A stretch of DNA of 64,000 bases from Natronorubrum sulfidifaciens JCM 14089 (GCF_000337735.1 NZ_AOHX01000041.1:13111-77110), one strand, 5' to 3'. Counted from the stretch's first letter, positions 24,794 to 32,412 are shown. A program made the numbers and translations. Notes: generated from the letters alone by a model not told the origin.

Positions 24794-25135
24794 CGACGCT
24801 CGTTGTCGACTCGCTTTTTGACGCCACCGACACAGCCACTCGAGTCACGCGACCGTCGGTGGCGATCGGGGACACACGTGTGCTCTACCAGTCAGACAGC
24901 CTGCTGTCCGTCAGTTCCGGTGCGATCGGGAACTGTCGGCGATCGCACCGGGAACATCGGTACCGCAGACCGTCTCACACGAGCGGTGTTCAGTGACAGC
25001 GATCGCGTGAAACGAGTCCGGGAGTCGGGTTTTGTGACTTCGCTTGTGACAGAACACAACTAGAGTTGTACTACAGCAAGCTAAATTGGAAACAATTATA
25101 ACATAACGACGAGACGGTTGTGACGACGCTTCACC
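24794..25135. other. Intergenic region with hairpins and a dyad
   Basis: No gene is seen in these 342 bp. A T5 tract just after mscS (24817-24821) is a likely terminator. A small hairpin GACAGC/GCTGTC lies at 24895-24908. An 11-bp perfect inverted repeat CCGGTGCGATC/GATCGCACCGG lies at 24917-24951. It is similar in layout to the palindromic 3'-flanking repeats but diverged in sequence. AT-rich promoter sequence (CAATTATAACATAA) lies at about 25095-25108, before the small membrane protein. Confidence 0.55.
25056..25070. promoter_or_regulatory. ACAAC-N4-GTTGT dyad
   Basis: Palindrome ACAAC-TAGA-GTTGT about 35 bp upstream of a TATA-like ATTATAA and 65 bp before the 49-aa gene. The same half-sites with the same 4-bp spacer occur in front of the aldolase gene at 47707-47722. 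It may be a binding site for a shared regulator; which one is unknown. Confidence 0.5.
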
Positions 25136-25285
25136 ATGGAACCAATACTCCTACACCACGTCAGTCACGGAACGCTACTCGGAATCACTGCCCTCGTCGG
25201 CACGCTCAGCTTTGCTGGCGGGATGAGTTTTGCAAAACGCCAGGCACAACAGCGGACGAACAACACCTCGACGCTCGAGGAGTAA
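25136..25285 (+). CDS. Small membrane protein, 49 residues
   Basis: Reads MEPILLHHVSHGTLLGITAL, then VGTLSFAGGMSFAKRQAQQR and a short polar tail ending TSTLEE. One hydrophobic helix (about 12-32) with small residues (GTLSFAGGMSFA) is followed by a basic, cytoplasm-like stretch. A TATA-like ATTATAACATAA stands about 30-40 bp upstream and the ACAAC/GTTGT dyad lies further up, so there is a complete promoter. Codon use is GC-rich at third positions (though less so than in its neighbours). I do not recognise a family. Short hydrophobic proteins of this sort often regulate membrane complexes, but no role can be assigned. Confidence 0.6.
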   Translation: MEPILLHHVSHGTLLGITALVGTLSFAGGMSFAKRQAQQRTNNTSTLEE

Positions 25286-25581
25286 TACGACTACAAGTCC
25301 CCTCGAGCGGTGCCCGTAGGATCGACTCGAAATCCACACCCACACCAACACCTAGTCGATACCGCGGGATCGGACCACACCGGTGGGGTTGCAAGCGCCC
25401 TCATCGACCTGTCCACTCGAGGCGATGGTTCTGTCACTGGACACGCAGGCTGAGCACCGTTGCTCGTCAGATCCAACAGTCGACGAGCGTCGCTCATCGG
25501 ACTCGAGTGAGTACTGTCGGTGCTCGAGCGCGACACGCCGCGCTCGGAGTACTGACTGTCCACGAGTAAAATCGGTATGAA
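25286..25581. other. No gene seen between small ORF and SRP RNA 3' end
   Basis: These 296 bp contain no convincing coding frame. A T-run on the minus strand (AAAA at 25568-25571 on the plus strand) just past the SRP RNA end is a likely terminator for that RNA. A dyad with arms GTACT/AGTAC flanks a GC-rich segment at about 25511-25555. Confidence 0.5.
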
Positions 25582-25890
25582 TGTGGAAGCCGCGATTGCC
25601 CGGCGTTCCGATCGGAGGAATCCCGGTTGCCTTCTCCACCCCGCGACCCGTCGAGCGACAGGTGTCCGGCGGTCCACTGCTCGCTTCCGCGCCTGATGGG
25701 CTGTCACCAGCTAACCACGATGGGACGTCCCTGCGGACGGCCATCGTGGACCGCTGTCCCCGACGGACGAGGCTTCTATGTTGGCTCCCGGGGCTCCGGC
25801 CGGTCTGACCGGACGCCCACGGTGTTCGGTCCCCGCTGATGACCATAGCGCGGGTAACGAGCAGGGCCAAACTGCCCGACCTATCCACTC
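25582..25890 (-). ncRNA. Signal recognition particle 7S RNA
   Basis: About 309 nt on the minus strand, the usual archaeal size. Helix 8 is diagnostic: CAGGCGCGGAAGCGAGCAG (25677-25695) has the GGAA tetraloop closed by CGC/GCG and the AGG/AGCAG internal loop that binds SRP54. Helix 6 (arms 25715-25723 and 25741-25749) ends in a GCAG tetraloop of the GNAR type for SRP19. The Alu part shows helix 3 (GGGC/GCCC) and helix 4 (CCCGC/GCGGG). GTGGA/TCCAC joins the two ends, as in archaeal helix 1. A TATA-like CTTAAG at 25909-25914 lies about 24 bp upstream of the 5' end. Ends are accurate to a few bases. Confidence 0.92.
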
Positions 25891-26014
25891 GACTGTACGA
25901 GGGTGCAACTTAAGGGCCTTTCGCCTCTCGATCGCTCGAGCGTCTGCGGAACCGACAGCAGTGAGCGGGACGGTCGCTCGAGGAGAGACGAAAAGAGACG
26001 GGAAATCGCTCGTG

Positions 26015-26085
26015 TTTCAGTGGCTCTAAGTAGCCACTGAAAGTCAATGCACACCGCATCGCACGACAGCTGTGCGATGCGTGTG
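26015..26085. other. Two tandem perfect hairpins between SRP RNA promoter and DUF5798
   Basis: The first stem, TTTCAGTGGCT/AGCCACTGAAA (11 bp, no mismatch, loop CTAAGT), is at 26015-26042. The second, GCATCGCAC/GTGCGATGC (9 bp, extended by ACAC/GTGT with one bulge, 7-nt loop), is at 26055-26085. They lie in a 272-bp gap with no gene, ahead of the TATA-like TATATATA at about 26106. This could be a small RNA or an upstream control element; there is no match to a known RNA family that I recognise. Confidence 0.5.
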
Positions 26086-26162
26086 TAAATCGTTTCAGTT
26101 GTTACTATATATACAAGCGAGAGAGGAAAAGGCCCATTATCCAGCCACCACATCTCGTACCT

Positions 26163-26492
26163 ATGGGACTTGGCAGCACTGCAAAGAAGATTCAGAGCCT
26201 CTCCGACCGCGCCGAAGCGATGTACAAACAGGTACAACAGCTCCAACAGCGGATTATCGGGCTCGAAGAGGAGATGGACGAGACCCACGAGACGGTCAAC
26301 CGAATGGACCATCAGCTCACAGAACAGCGTGCCCTCTTGCTTGCGATCGCTGAAGAACAGGGACTCGATGGCGAAGAGATCCTCGCAGAGGCAGCAATCG
26401 ACGAGGCAGAACTCGAGGCCGAGAGCGAAGCGAGCGACGAAGACGCCGACGCTGCCACCGACTCCGAGACAGACGAGATGACAGCCGAGTAA
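26163..26492 (+). CDS. DUF5798 family haloarchaeal coiled-coil protein
   Basis: 109 residues, starting MGLGSTAKKIQSLSDRAEAM. A long helix (about 5-75) with heptads (VQQLQQRIIGLEEEMDETHETVNRMDHQLTEQ split over the helix) forms a coiled coil. A very acidic tail (EADEDADAATDSETDEM-like) follows. The family is haloarchaeal and uncharacterised. It has its own TATA box (TACTATATATAC) about 55 bp upstream. Confidence 0.75.
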   Translation: MGLGSTAKKIQSLSDRAEAMYKQVQQLQQRIIGLEEEMDETHETVNRMDHQLTEQRALLLAIAEEQGLDGEEILAEAAIDEAELEAESEASDEDADAATDSETDEMTAE

Positions 26493-26590
26493 GCTCGCGC
26501 TGTCGTGGTGTCTCGTACCAACGGAACCGAGGTCAGCGACGAGCGTCGTCTCGAGTGAGAATCAGTACGCTGCCTGTGGGAGGCCCACAG

Positions 26591-27223
26591 TCAGGTCGAG
26601 AATCCGGCCGTCCGGATCTGTGGCCCGTTGTCGTCACTGCCTTCTGAGAGTTCGATAACGGCGTCGAACAGCTGTTTGAGCGTGTTCATCGTCTGGTCGT
26701 CGTGTGACGTCGAGTCGATGATATAGACACCCATCGCGTCTGCACTCTGAATGCGTCCGGTAAAGACGTGGAGAAACCGGAACACAGTCTGGAGATCCGA
26801 GTACATGAGCAGCGTCGAAACGGAGTACAACAGGACCCGATTCTCGGTCACGCCACGTCCTTCATAAAACTCCTGGAGAAACTCGGAGAGTTTGATCCCG
26901 ATGCCGGTCATATCGACGGGTGACGAAGCGTACTTGATCCGCGGGTCTTCCTCGATGGAGCCGATCCCGCGCTGTTTGGTCACACAGTCGACGACACCGA
27001 TATGTGGCTCAACGCCGGGGGTGACCGAGTCGGTAATCGACCCGAGAACCTTGTTGGCGCTGTCTTTGGTCGTCACGACGATTGCGCCGTCACCGCGGTT
27101 GGCACCGCTCGCGAGGATATCGAACGCCATCCGGCGTTTCCCTGTCAGTGGCGGGCCTGCGATGAGCAGGTTCGTCCCGGGATCGATTTCGGTGTCCGGT
27201 AGGACATCTGCGAGGTCATACAT
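26591..27223 (-). CDS. RecA-superfamily ATPase (RAD55/KaiC-like)
   Basis: 210 residues. Walker A AGPPLTGKRR is at about 23-32, and a hydrophobic strand VLLYSVSTLLMYSD stands in place of Walker B, lacking a clear acidic pair. VYIIDSTSHDD (about 170-180) is a second strand that ends in Asp. This is the compact single-domain RAD55/GvpD-type ATPase found in many paralogues in haloarchaea, often linked to signalling or regulation. The lysine of Walker A is followed by Arg-Arg instead of Thr/Ser, so ATP hydrolysis may be weak. A dyad GTAGT-N5-ACTAC lies about 70 bp upstream. Confidence 0.72.
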   Translation of the reverse strand: MYDLADVLPDTEIDPGTNLLIAGPPLTGKRRMAFDILASGANRGDGAIVVTTKDSANKVLGSITDSVTPGVEPHIGVVDCVTKQRGIGSIEEDPRIKYASSPVDMTGIGIKLSEFLQEFYEGRGVTENRVLLYSVSTLLMYSDLQTVFRFLHVFTGRIQSADAMGVYIIDSTSHDDQTMNTLKQLFDAVIELSEGSDDNGPQIRTAGFST

Positions 27224-27397
27224 ACCAGATACTCACATTCCCCTGCAGCCATACCGATGCTGCTGCGACGTACGTTGGCTACTCTAGCGTGTAGTATGAA
27301 ACTACGGCAACCAGCTTATATTACTTTTGATTGTGCAGCTACCAACAATAGCAATTACCAGCAACAACACACCTGTTTGGTCCGGAATAGATCCGGG

Positions 27398-28252
27398 TTA
27401 GAGAGCCGCTGGGACGATGACTGAGAGCCGACCGATAATAAACGCCAGCGCAGCGAGAAACATGCCATACTTGAGGTGTGACTGGCCAGCCGTCGGATCG
27501 TCGAAACTCTCGAGCGCCGCATATAGCATCACTGCGTCCGCGGGAATCACCACCAGAAGGTACGCACTCCCGAAATACTCGAGGAAGTACGGGACCGGAC
27601 TCGCGATGACACCTACGACGAGTAGTCCAGCCGCGACCTGGAGCGCACGTCGCTCGCCGATCGCGATCGGGAGCGTGTTCAACCCCTCCTCACGGTCGCC
27701 CGTGATGTCTTCGACGTCCTTGATGATCTCTCGAGTCAGCGTCGCAATCGCCGAGAGAACGAACAACACGACGGCGGGACCCACGTTTCCCACAGCCGCA
27801 GCCCCAAAGAGAAAGGTACTCCCGACGAGATAGGCGACGAGCGCGTTCCCTACCCCGGGCAGTCCCTTGAAGAACTCAGTGTACGCCACCAGCGCAATGA
27901 GATTGATCGCTGCAATAGCGATGGCGACCACCGGAAGCGTGATGGCGAGGGCAACAGCACCGACGAAGAGCACGAGACTAAAGCCGAGCGCGCCGCGTGG
28001 ACTCACCGCTCCACGAGGGATCGCCCGTTCGGGCTGGTTGATCCGGTCGATCTCTCGATCGAAATAGTCGTTGATCGCGTTCCCGGCACCGACTGCACAC
28101 CCTGTCGCAACGATCGCTGCGATCACCGCAAGCGGCTCGGCAGTGACACCACCGGCAACGAACGCCCCAATAAACGTCAAGACACTCGCTGCAACCACGT
28201 TTATCGGCCGCGTCAACTCGAGCAACCCACGAATCGTCTCACCCGCTGTCAT
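27398..28252 (-). CDS. UbiA prenyltransferase, probable geranylgeranylglycerol-phosphate geranylgeranyltransferase
   Basis: 284 residues with about nine membrane helices. The two Asp-rich motifs for Mg2+-prenyl diphosphate are NAINDYFDREID (first) and KDVEDITGDREEG (second). In archaea the closest members catalyse the second ether-bond step of membrane lipid synthesis, adding geranylgeranyl to GGGP to give DGGGP. The length, the PERAIPRG segment and the LPIAIG region fit that group. Single gene; stop and start are well defined. Other UbiA activities (menaquinone, heme) are less likely given the absence of their neighbours. Confidence 0.85.
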   Translation of the reverse strand: MTAGETIRGLLELTRPINVVAASVLTFIGAFVAGGVTAEPLAVIAAIVATGCAVGAGNAINDYFDREIDRINQPERAIPRGAVSPRGALGFSLVLFVGAVALAITLPVVAIAIAAINLIALVAYTEFFKGLPGVGNALVAYLVGSTFLFGAAAVGNVGPAVVLFVLSAIATLTREIIKDVEDITGDREEGLNTLPIAIGERRALQVAAGLLVVGVIASPVPYFLEYFGSAYLLVVIPADAVMLYAALESFDDPTAGQSHLKYGMFLAALAFIIGRLSVIVPAAL

Positions 28253-28387
28253 GCACGGGAGTGCTCAGTCGGGCTGGTTAAACGGTCCGGTCCACAGTCA
28301 GAACGCATCCCGAGACGGGGCTACTCGACGAACGAGAAACGGCGATCGCGCGTGGAGCGACCAGACCTCCGCGAGAACTGTCCGGCG

Positions 28388-28573
28388 TTAGCGCCACGCC
28401 TCGAGATCACAGAGCGTATCGGCATCGACCGAGAGCCACCTAGAGACCCGCTCGTCGCCGGTGGCATCGGCGGGGACGGCAGTCCAGACCTCGTTTTCGT
28501 CGTCGGTGAGCAACTCGAGCGGTGCATCTACAGACCAGCTATCGTCGGAAACCGGGGTCTCGTTCACCGTCAT
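28388..28573 (-). CDS. Small haloarchaeal protein (DUF7511-like)
   Basis: About 61 residues from ATG 28573 (MTVNETPVSDDSWSVDAPLE); an ATG at 28579 or a GTG at 28594 are alternatives. A TTTATGA element about 25-30 bp upstream of 28573 favours a leaderless start here. The sequence is acidic with DENEVWTAVPADATGDERVSRWLSVD-like content split by short polar stretches. It matches small single-domain haloarchaeal proteins without known function. No cysteine or membrane segment. Confidence 0.65.
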   Translation of the reverse strand: MTVNETPVSDDSWSVDAPLELLTDDENEVWTAVPADATGDERVSRWLSVDADTLCDLEAWR

Positions 28574-28741
28574 TGACATCCATGCGTTGGACACACATCA
28601 TAAAGACCCCGTGTGATAATTTTCACCGACTGAGAAGTGGAAACCGATGGAACCACTCGAGGGACGTGTGGTGTGCTGGATAGTGTCGAAAGCGCTCCGA
28701 ATCGAGTGACTTATACCGGGTGGCAAGAAACGTGATGATGA

Positions 28742-28816
28742 GGGCGCTTAGCTCAGTCTGGACAGAGTGCTTGGCTTCGGACCAAGTTGCCACGGGTTCA
28801 AATCCTGTAGCGCCCA
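28742..28816 (+). tRNA. tRNA-Arg (anticodon TCG)
   Basis: Acceptor GGGCGCT pairs with AGCGCCC, followed by discriminator A; the D arm has AGCTCAGTCTGGACAGAG. The anticodon stem CTTGG/CCAAG closes loop CTTCGGA, giving TCG for CGA (and related CGN) Arg codons. The T-loop TTCAAAT follows CACGG. 75 nt, no intron, CCA not encoded. A TATA-like CTTATACC about 35 bp upstream is the promoter. Confidence 0.97.
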
Positions 28817-29149
28817 CTCGCAAACGGCTCGGTTCTCAACCAATACTACTTCCTCCGGACAGCGTTCGCTATCCGTTGTTTCGGCACTTTCGTCCGTTTC
28901 ACAGACGGTGGTAGAATCTGATCCCAACGGGCAACGGGTTGCGCCCCTGTTACGTCGCGCGATTCTCGTCACAAACTGGGGGTGGTCGGTGTGACGAGCT
29001 CGCTTCAGTCGTCAGTCGATGGCTCGCCGATTGCCGACCCGTGCTGGCGATCGGCGGGCAGTGACTCCAGGAAACCGCATCAAACAACGAGCGGCTCGAG
29101 TCAGAGCGAACTCACACATCGACGACACCGTCCGGAGAGCGACCGGACG
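28817..29149. other. Gap between tRNA-Arg and the ketoreductase 3' end
   Basis: 333 bp without a gene. Its main content is palindrome copy C (29017-29075). The stretch just after the tRNA (CAACCAATACTACTTCCTC) is less GC-rich and could hold the tRNA 3' trailer. Nothing else is recognised. Confidence 0.5.
29017..29075. repeat. Palindromic 3'-flanking repeat, copy C
   Basis: Core at 29034-29058 identical over 25 bases to copies B and D (contains CCGACCCGTGCTGG and GATCGGCGGG). The right-hand flank GGCGGGCAGTGACTCCAG is the reverse complement of the left-hand flank of copy B. Copy C therefore lies in inverted arm order, as expected for a palindromic element that can be read either way. It sits about 75 bp 3' of the ketoreductase gene. 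Confidence 0.78.
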
Positions 29150-29950
29150 TTAGAGGTCGATGCCGCCGTTGACGTCGATCACTTCGCCGGTGATGTAGCC
29201 GGACTGCTCGCTCGCGAGATACTGGACGAGACTGGCGATTTCCTCAACAGTTGCGAAGCGCTCGAGCGGGATGTCTGCGCGCAGGTCGTCCTGAATCCCG
29301 TCCGGGATGGCGTCGACCATCTCCGTGCGCGTAAAGCCGGGGGCGATACAGTTCGCCGTCGTGCCGGTGCCCGCCAACTCGAGGGCGAGCGAGCGGGTAA
29401 AGCCGAAGAGGCCGCTTTTGGCCGCGGCGTAGTTGGCCTGGCCGACGTTGCCCTGTTTGCCGATCACGCTCGAGATGTTGATGATTCGGCCGGCATCGAC
29501 GGCCTCGAAGTCGTCATAAAACGCTTTGGTGCAGTTGAACGTCCCGTGGAGCGAAACGTCGAAGACGCGATGCCACTCGTCGGCGCTCATGTTGGCGAAC
29601 GTACAGTCGGATGTGATCCCGGCGTTGTTGACCAGCACGTCGATCGGACCGAACTCGTCGTGAACGGCGTCGCTCATCGCGTCGACGGCGGCTCGGTCAG
29701 TGACGTCGGCCCGAGCCGGATGGCCTGTGCCGTCGGCGTCGCTGTCGGTGATCGCGTCGGCGACTGCCTGTGCTTCGGCCTCCGAGGAGCGGTAGTTGAT
29801 GATGACGGTCGCACCGTAGCGGCCCAGTTCACGAGCGATGCCACGGCCGATTCCGCGAGAGGCACCGGTCACCAGACACGTCCGTCCCGAAAGCGGTTGT
29901 CGTGGCGGCAGTTCCAACGCGGCCGGTTTCGTGGGCGTCACTGTGCTCAT
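29150..29950 (-). CDS. SDR-family 3-oxoacyl/acetoacetyl-CoA reductase (FabG/PhaB-like)
   Basis: 266 residues. NADPH-binding motif TGASRGIGRGIA, then NNAG, the catalytic Ser in INISSVIG and the YxxxK pair in QANYAAAKSG. C-terminal SGYITGEVIDVNGG completes the family pattern. In haloarchaea this subgroup reduces acetoacetyl-CoA for polyhydroxyalkanoate synthesis, so a PhaB role is plausible; no pha synthase genes are in the window to confirm it. About 18 extra N-terminal residues (STVTPTKPAALELPPRQPL) precede the fold. Its start overlaps the stop of the upstream HTH gene, so it is the last gene of a three-gene operon with two regulators. Confidence 0.88.
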   Translation of the reverse strand: MSTVTPTKPAALELPPRQPLSGRTCLVTGASRGIGRGIARELGRYGATVIINYRSSEAEAQAVADAITDSDADGTGHPARADVTDRAAVDAMSDAVHDEFGPIDVLVNNAGITSDCTFANMSADEWHRVFDVSLHGTFNCTKAFYDDFEAVDAGRIINISSVIGKQGNVGQANYAAAKSGLFGFTRSLALELAGTGTTANCIAPGFTRTEMVDAIPDGIQDDLRADIPLERFATVEEIASLVQYLASEQSGYITGEVIDVNGGIDL

Positions 29951-30534
29951 TGGTGGCTCTCCAGTCGCGTTGGCTGCTCGGCCGACAGACGCCGGGTAGC
30001 GGTCGGTTCAACCGTAGACAGCCAGTCGTCGACGGTGTACGTCCGTTCGTCGCCGGTCTGTGGCTGTTCCGTATACGGAAGTACACCGCGGAGTGTCTCG
30101 TCGGCCGTCTCATCGTCGGTCTCGTAGATCGCAAGTGAGACGAACGGAACCCGCAGTTGCTCACGCGGCTCGTCACAGCCGAGTCCAAACGGCGTCTGCT
30201 GAATCTCGCGACGACGGAACGCCGGCTCGAGTGAGTGACCATGTCGTGCAGCCCAGCGCTCGAACTCACCGACGAGGTCGGCGCGTGTTTCCGGACGGGC
30301 ATCGGCTGTCGGTGTCGGCTCGACGGTGTGACACGCCGGTGGCCAGTGCGTAGTCCGATAGCTGTCGATCCGCCCGGCCTCGGCGAGTCGCTGTAGCCGG
30401 TCGACGACATCGTTGATCGTTCCGGTGACGGTCGGCGGAACCGTCGATCGCACGTAGCAGTCGATTCGAAGAGAGGCCTCCGAGTCGAGATCAACGGTCG
30501 GCGACGCCGTCACAGGCGCGTTATTGGCTGGCAT
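29947..30534 (-). CDS. HTH-domain protein in the ketoreductase operon
   Basis: About 195 residues from ATG 30534 (MPANNAPVTAS). The first 60 residues carry VTGTINDVVDRLQRLAEAGRIDSY, the look of a winged-helix half. The remainder (LVGEFERWAARHGHSLEPAF, VPFVSLAIYE, ending in WLSTVEPTA) matches the haloarchaeal HTH-domain proteins that often sit beside phb/pha-like or stress genes. It overlaps the preceding regulator gene by 14 bp and the ketoreductase by ATGA. It probably senses a metabolite or partners the short regulator; that is inference. Confidence 0.65.
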   Translation of the reverse strand: MPANNAPVTASPTVDLDSEASLRIDCYVRSTVPPTVTGTINDVVDRLQRLAEAGRIDSYRTTHWPPACHTVEPTPTADARPETRADLVGEFERWAARHGHSLEPAFRRREIQQTPFGLGCDEPREQLRVPFVSLAIYETDDETADETLRGVLPYTEQPQTGDERTYTVDDWLSTVEPTATRRLSAEQPTRLESHQ

Positions 30535-30739
30535 AGCCACCCTCCGTCCGTCGTGCAAATCCGCTCGAGACGAGTGACTCGAGGACGGACAGTAGCGTCA
30601 GTTTCGGGAGCGCTAACAGGTCCTGAAGTTCCGTCACGGTCGCTTCCTCCATCACACGGAGGGAGAGATAGACGAGTTTGGTCTGCGGTGCCGTGAGATC
30701 GTCTGGAACAGAGAACTGTTGTGTGTTCGTGGACATCAT
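30521..30739 (-). CDS. Short winged-helix regulator (TrmB/MarR-like)
   Basis: About 72 residues from the ATG pair at 30736-30739. Helix-turn-helix: LTAPQTKLVYLSLRVMEEA, TVTELQDLLALPKLTLLSVL and ESLVSSGFARRTEGG give the three helices and the wing, close to a full minimal domain with no sensor part. Longer reading frames upstream would add a Cys-rich stretch with no similarity. A TATA-like TTTATATG is about 30 bp upstream. It heads the operon that ends in the ketoreductase gene and is a likely autoregulator. Confidence 0.72.
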   Translation of the reverse strand: MMSTNTQQFSVPDDLTAPQTKLVYLSLRVMEEATVTELQDLLALPKLTLLSVLESLVSSGFARRTEGGYASQ

Positions 30740-31067
30740 CCATGGCAGATGGCAACAAACGGTCATATAAATTTGACCGAGGTATGTACACAAACGACAT
30801 AGAATGCACGAAGGCAATACGACCAACGGGTAGTATCACTGAGCAGTACTATGAAGTAGTAGATTGGTTTAATACACAGTATTATCGTCAGAAAGCGGGG
30901 GTAGTGTGAGGAGCCAGCGCTGGAGTGGTCGAAATACCACCGGGTTCGCCACGAATGTCGTGGCCGTTACAGTAGCCACTGCAGTCATTGTAGACCTGAT
31001 CGCAGACGACACGGATCAGTCGATGTCACCGTGCTAACGTGGTGTCTACTGCCCGTAGCTGTCGACG
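30740..31067. other. AT-rich gap with divergent promoters
   Basis: 328 bp. The left part holds the minus-strand TATA box for the regulator operon. The middle (30780-30900) has unusually low GC for this genome, with GTTTAATACACAGTATTATCG at about 30867-30886. A possible short plus-strand gene follows (30906-31037, listed separately). No repeat or RNA is recognised. Confidence 0.45.
30906..31037 (+). CDS. Possible 43-residue membrane peptide
   Basis: GTG-initiated frame: a basic start (VRSQRWSGRN), then a hydrophobic segment VVAVTVATAVIVDLIA long enough for one helix, and an acidic end DDTDQSMSPC. A TATA-like TTTAATA is about 32-38 bp upstream. Support is only the promoter position and the sensible membrane topology; the frame could be chance. 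Confidence 0.3.
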   Translation: MRSQRWSGRNTTGFATNVVAVTVATAVIVDLIADDTDQSMSPC

Positions 31068-31367
31068 CTACATACCCAAATCTTCGGCAGCGGTCGGGAT
31101 CGGCAGTTCGTGCTGGGAGACCCCCAGCAACTCCGCGGCGTGATCTAAGGCCATCTCGAACCCGTAGTACCGCTCGAGTTCGTCGCCGTCGGCTGTCGGG
31201 CGAACCTTCAACATCGCGTACCCGTCACGATTCTGGGCGATTGTGGCGGTGGTCCCGGCTCGCGCCGCCCCCTCGCCGGTCGCCGCAAACTCGAGGAGGC
31301 GTTCGGTCTCGGTTTCGTCGTAGTTCGCCGTGATGCCGTTGGCCTCGGCCGTTCGGTCGTCGGTCAT
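31068..31367 (-). CDS. Small conserved haloarchaeal protein (DUF7111-like)
   Basis: 99 residues, MTDDRTAEANGITANYDETETERLLEF at the start shown in parts, then an ATIAQNRDGYAMLKVRPTAD block and a helix LERYYGFEMALDHAAELLG. Mixed alpha/beta, acidic, no membrane segment or cysteine. Haloarchaeal proteins of this length and look are annotated as uncharacterised. It is divergent from the metallopeptidase-like gene; no operon. Confidence 0.6.
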   Translation of the reverse strand: MTDDRTAEANGITANYDETETERLLEFAATGEGAARAGTTATIAQNRDGYAMLKVRPTADGDELERYYGFEMALDHAAELLGVSQHELPIPTAAEDLGM

Positions 31368-31485
31368 GGCCGATACTCACGGATCGATGACCGGGAAGCT
31401 ATCGATTCCGGCATGCCACGAGTGTCACAGCACTGTCGACCTCGAGGCCGGAACCGATACCGATTTTTTCGTTCCTCGAGAGGGT

Positions 31486-32412
31486 ATGGTCGTGGGCCAG
31501 ACGGAGTCACGGAGGACGGCACGACAGATCGCGACGTTTCGCCAGACTCGGTCAGTTGCGATCCAGTGGCTCGTCGCCGCCGTGGTCGGCTGGTTCGCCT
31601 TCGCCTACGCGTTCGGATACGTCCTCGCCGTGATTCGAGGAACCACGTTCGAACCGATCGTTATCTCACCGTTCGCGCCATCGGCTGTCGCCGGGTGGCT
31701 CGTGATCTCGGGTGTGCTGATCGCGCTCGTCGTCGTGTTTCATGAACTGCTACACGGCGTATTCATGGCCCGCTACGGCGGCACCCCGGCATACGGTGTC
31801 GGCGTCTCGCATTTCCTCTTCCCGTACGCCTACGCGAGGACCCAGACTGCAAGCTACACGCGAAACCAGTTGCTCGTTGCCCTGCTGGCACCGTTCGTGG
31901 GCATCACGTCCGTCGGTCTTGGAGTGATGGCCGTCTATCCGACACCGTTATTGATCGTCCCGCTTGCGGCCAACGCCGCCGGCTCGATCGGTGACCTCTG
32001 GATGGCTGCCGTCCTCGTGCAGTATCCCGCCGACGTTCGCGTCGCGCCCCTTCCCGATACCGACGTACAGGGCTTTGGCATCTACGGCTCGAGCGATCAC
32101 GATCACAGCCGCCTTCCGGGAGCACGCCTCATCTCGACGGTCGTCGCCGGGGCGGTCGGCACGCTCTCGACGCTCTCGATTGCAGTTCTCGGCTGGGTGC
32201 TGGTCTCGCTCGCCGTCGGCTCGGGGACCGTCGTGATCGGCGACCCGAGCAGCAGCTGGCTCCTCTTTCGGCACGAGCGCCACGCGAGCGGTGCCGTCTC
32301 GCTCGAGATCGGTGCGACGCTGGTACTCGGCGTCGCGATGCTCGGTGGCCTCGTCTGGACGCTCCTCCTCGAGGGGTATCGAGTCCTCGCGACAGCGACT
32401 GCGTCGTCGTGA
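31486..32412 (+). CDS. Membrane zinc metallopeptidase-like protein (DUF3267 type)
   Basis: About 308 residues and five or six membrane helices. VVFHELLHGVFMARYGG carries HELLH, a zinc-peptidase HExxH motif, at the end of the second or third helix, as in the site-2-protease-like DUF3267 family. A later DVQGFGIYGSSDHDHSR segment is a soluble loop with histidines. Start ATG 31486 follows GAGAGGGT and gives a short charged N-terminus; in-frame starts up to 31330 would overlap the divergent gene. Whether it is proteolytically active is not shown; the third zinc ligand is not obvious. Confidence 0.72.
   Translation: MVVGQTESRRTARQIATFRQTRSVAIQWLVAAVVGWFAFAYAFGYVLAVIRGTTFEPIVISPFAPSAVAGWLVISGVLIALVVVFHELLHGVFMARYGGTPAYGVGVSHFLFPYAYARTQTASYTRNQLLVALLAPFVGITSVGLGVMAVYPTPLLIVPLAANAAGSIGDLWMAAVLVQYPADVRVAPLPDTDVQGFGIYGSSDHDHSRLPGARLISTVVAGAVGTLSTLSIAVLGWVLVSLAVGSGTVVIGDPSSSWLLFRHERHASGAVSLEIGATLVLGVAMLGGLVWTLLLEGYRVLATATASS

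Noticed and set aside
25291-25888. Several open frames of 62-178 residues around 25.3-25.9 kb
   Set aside because: They overlap the SRP RNA, whose structure explains the sequence, and they lack coding features.
30721-30909. 62-residue plus-strand frame in the AT-rich gap
   Set aside because: It overlaps the promoter and start of the minus-strand regulator and has no family feature.
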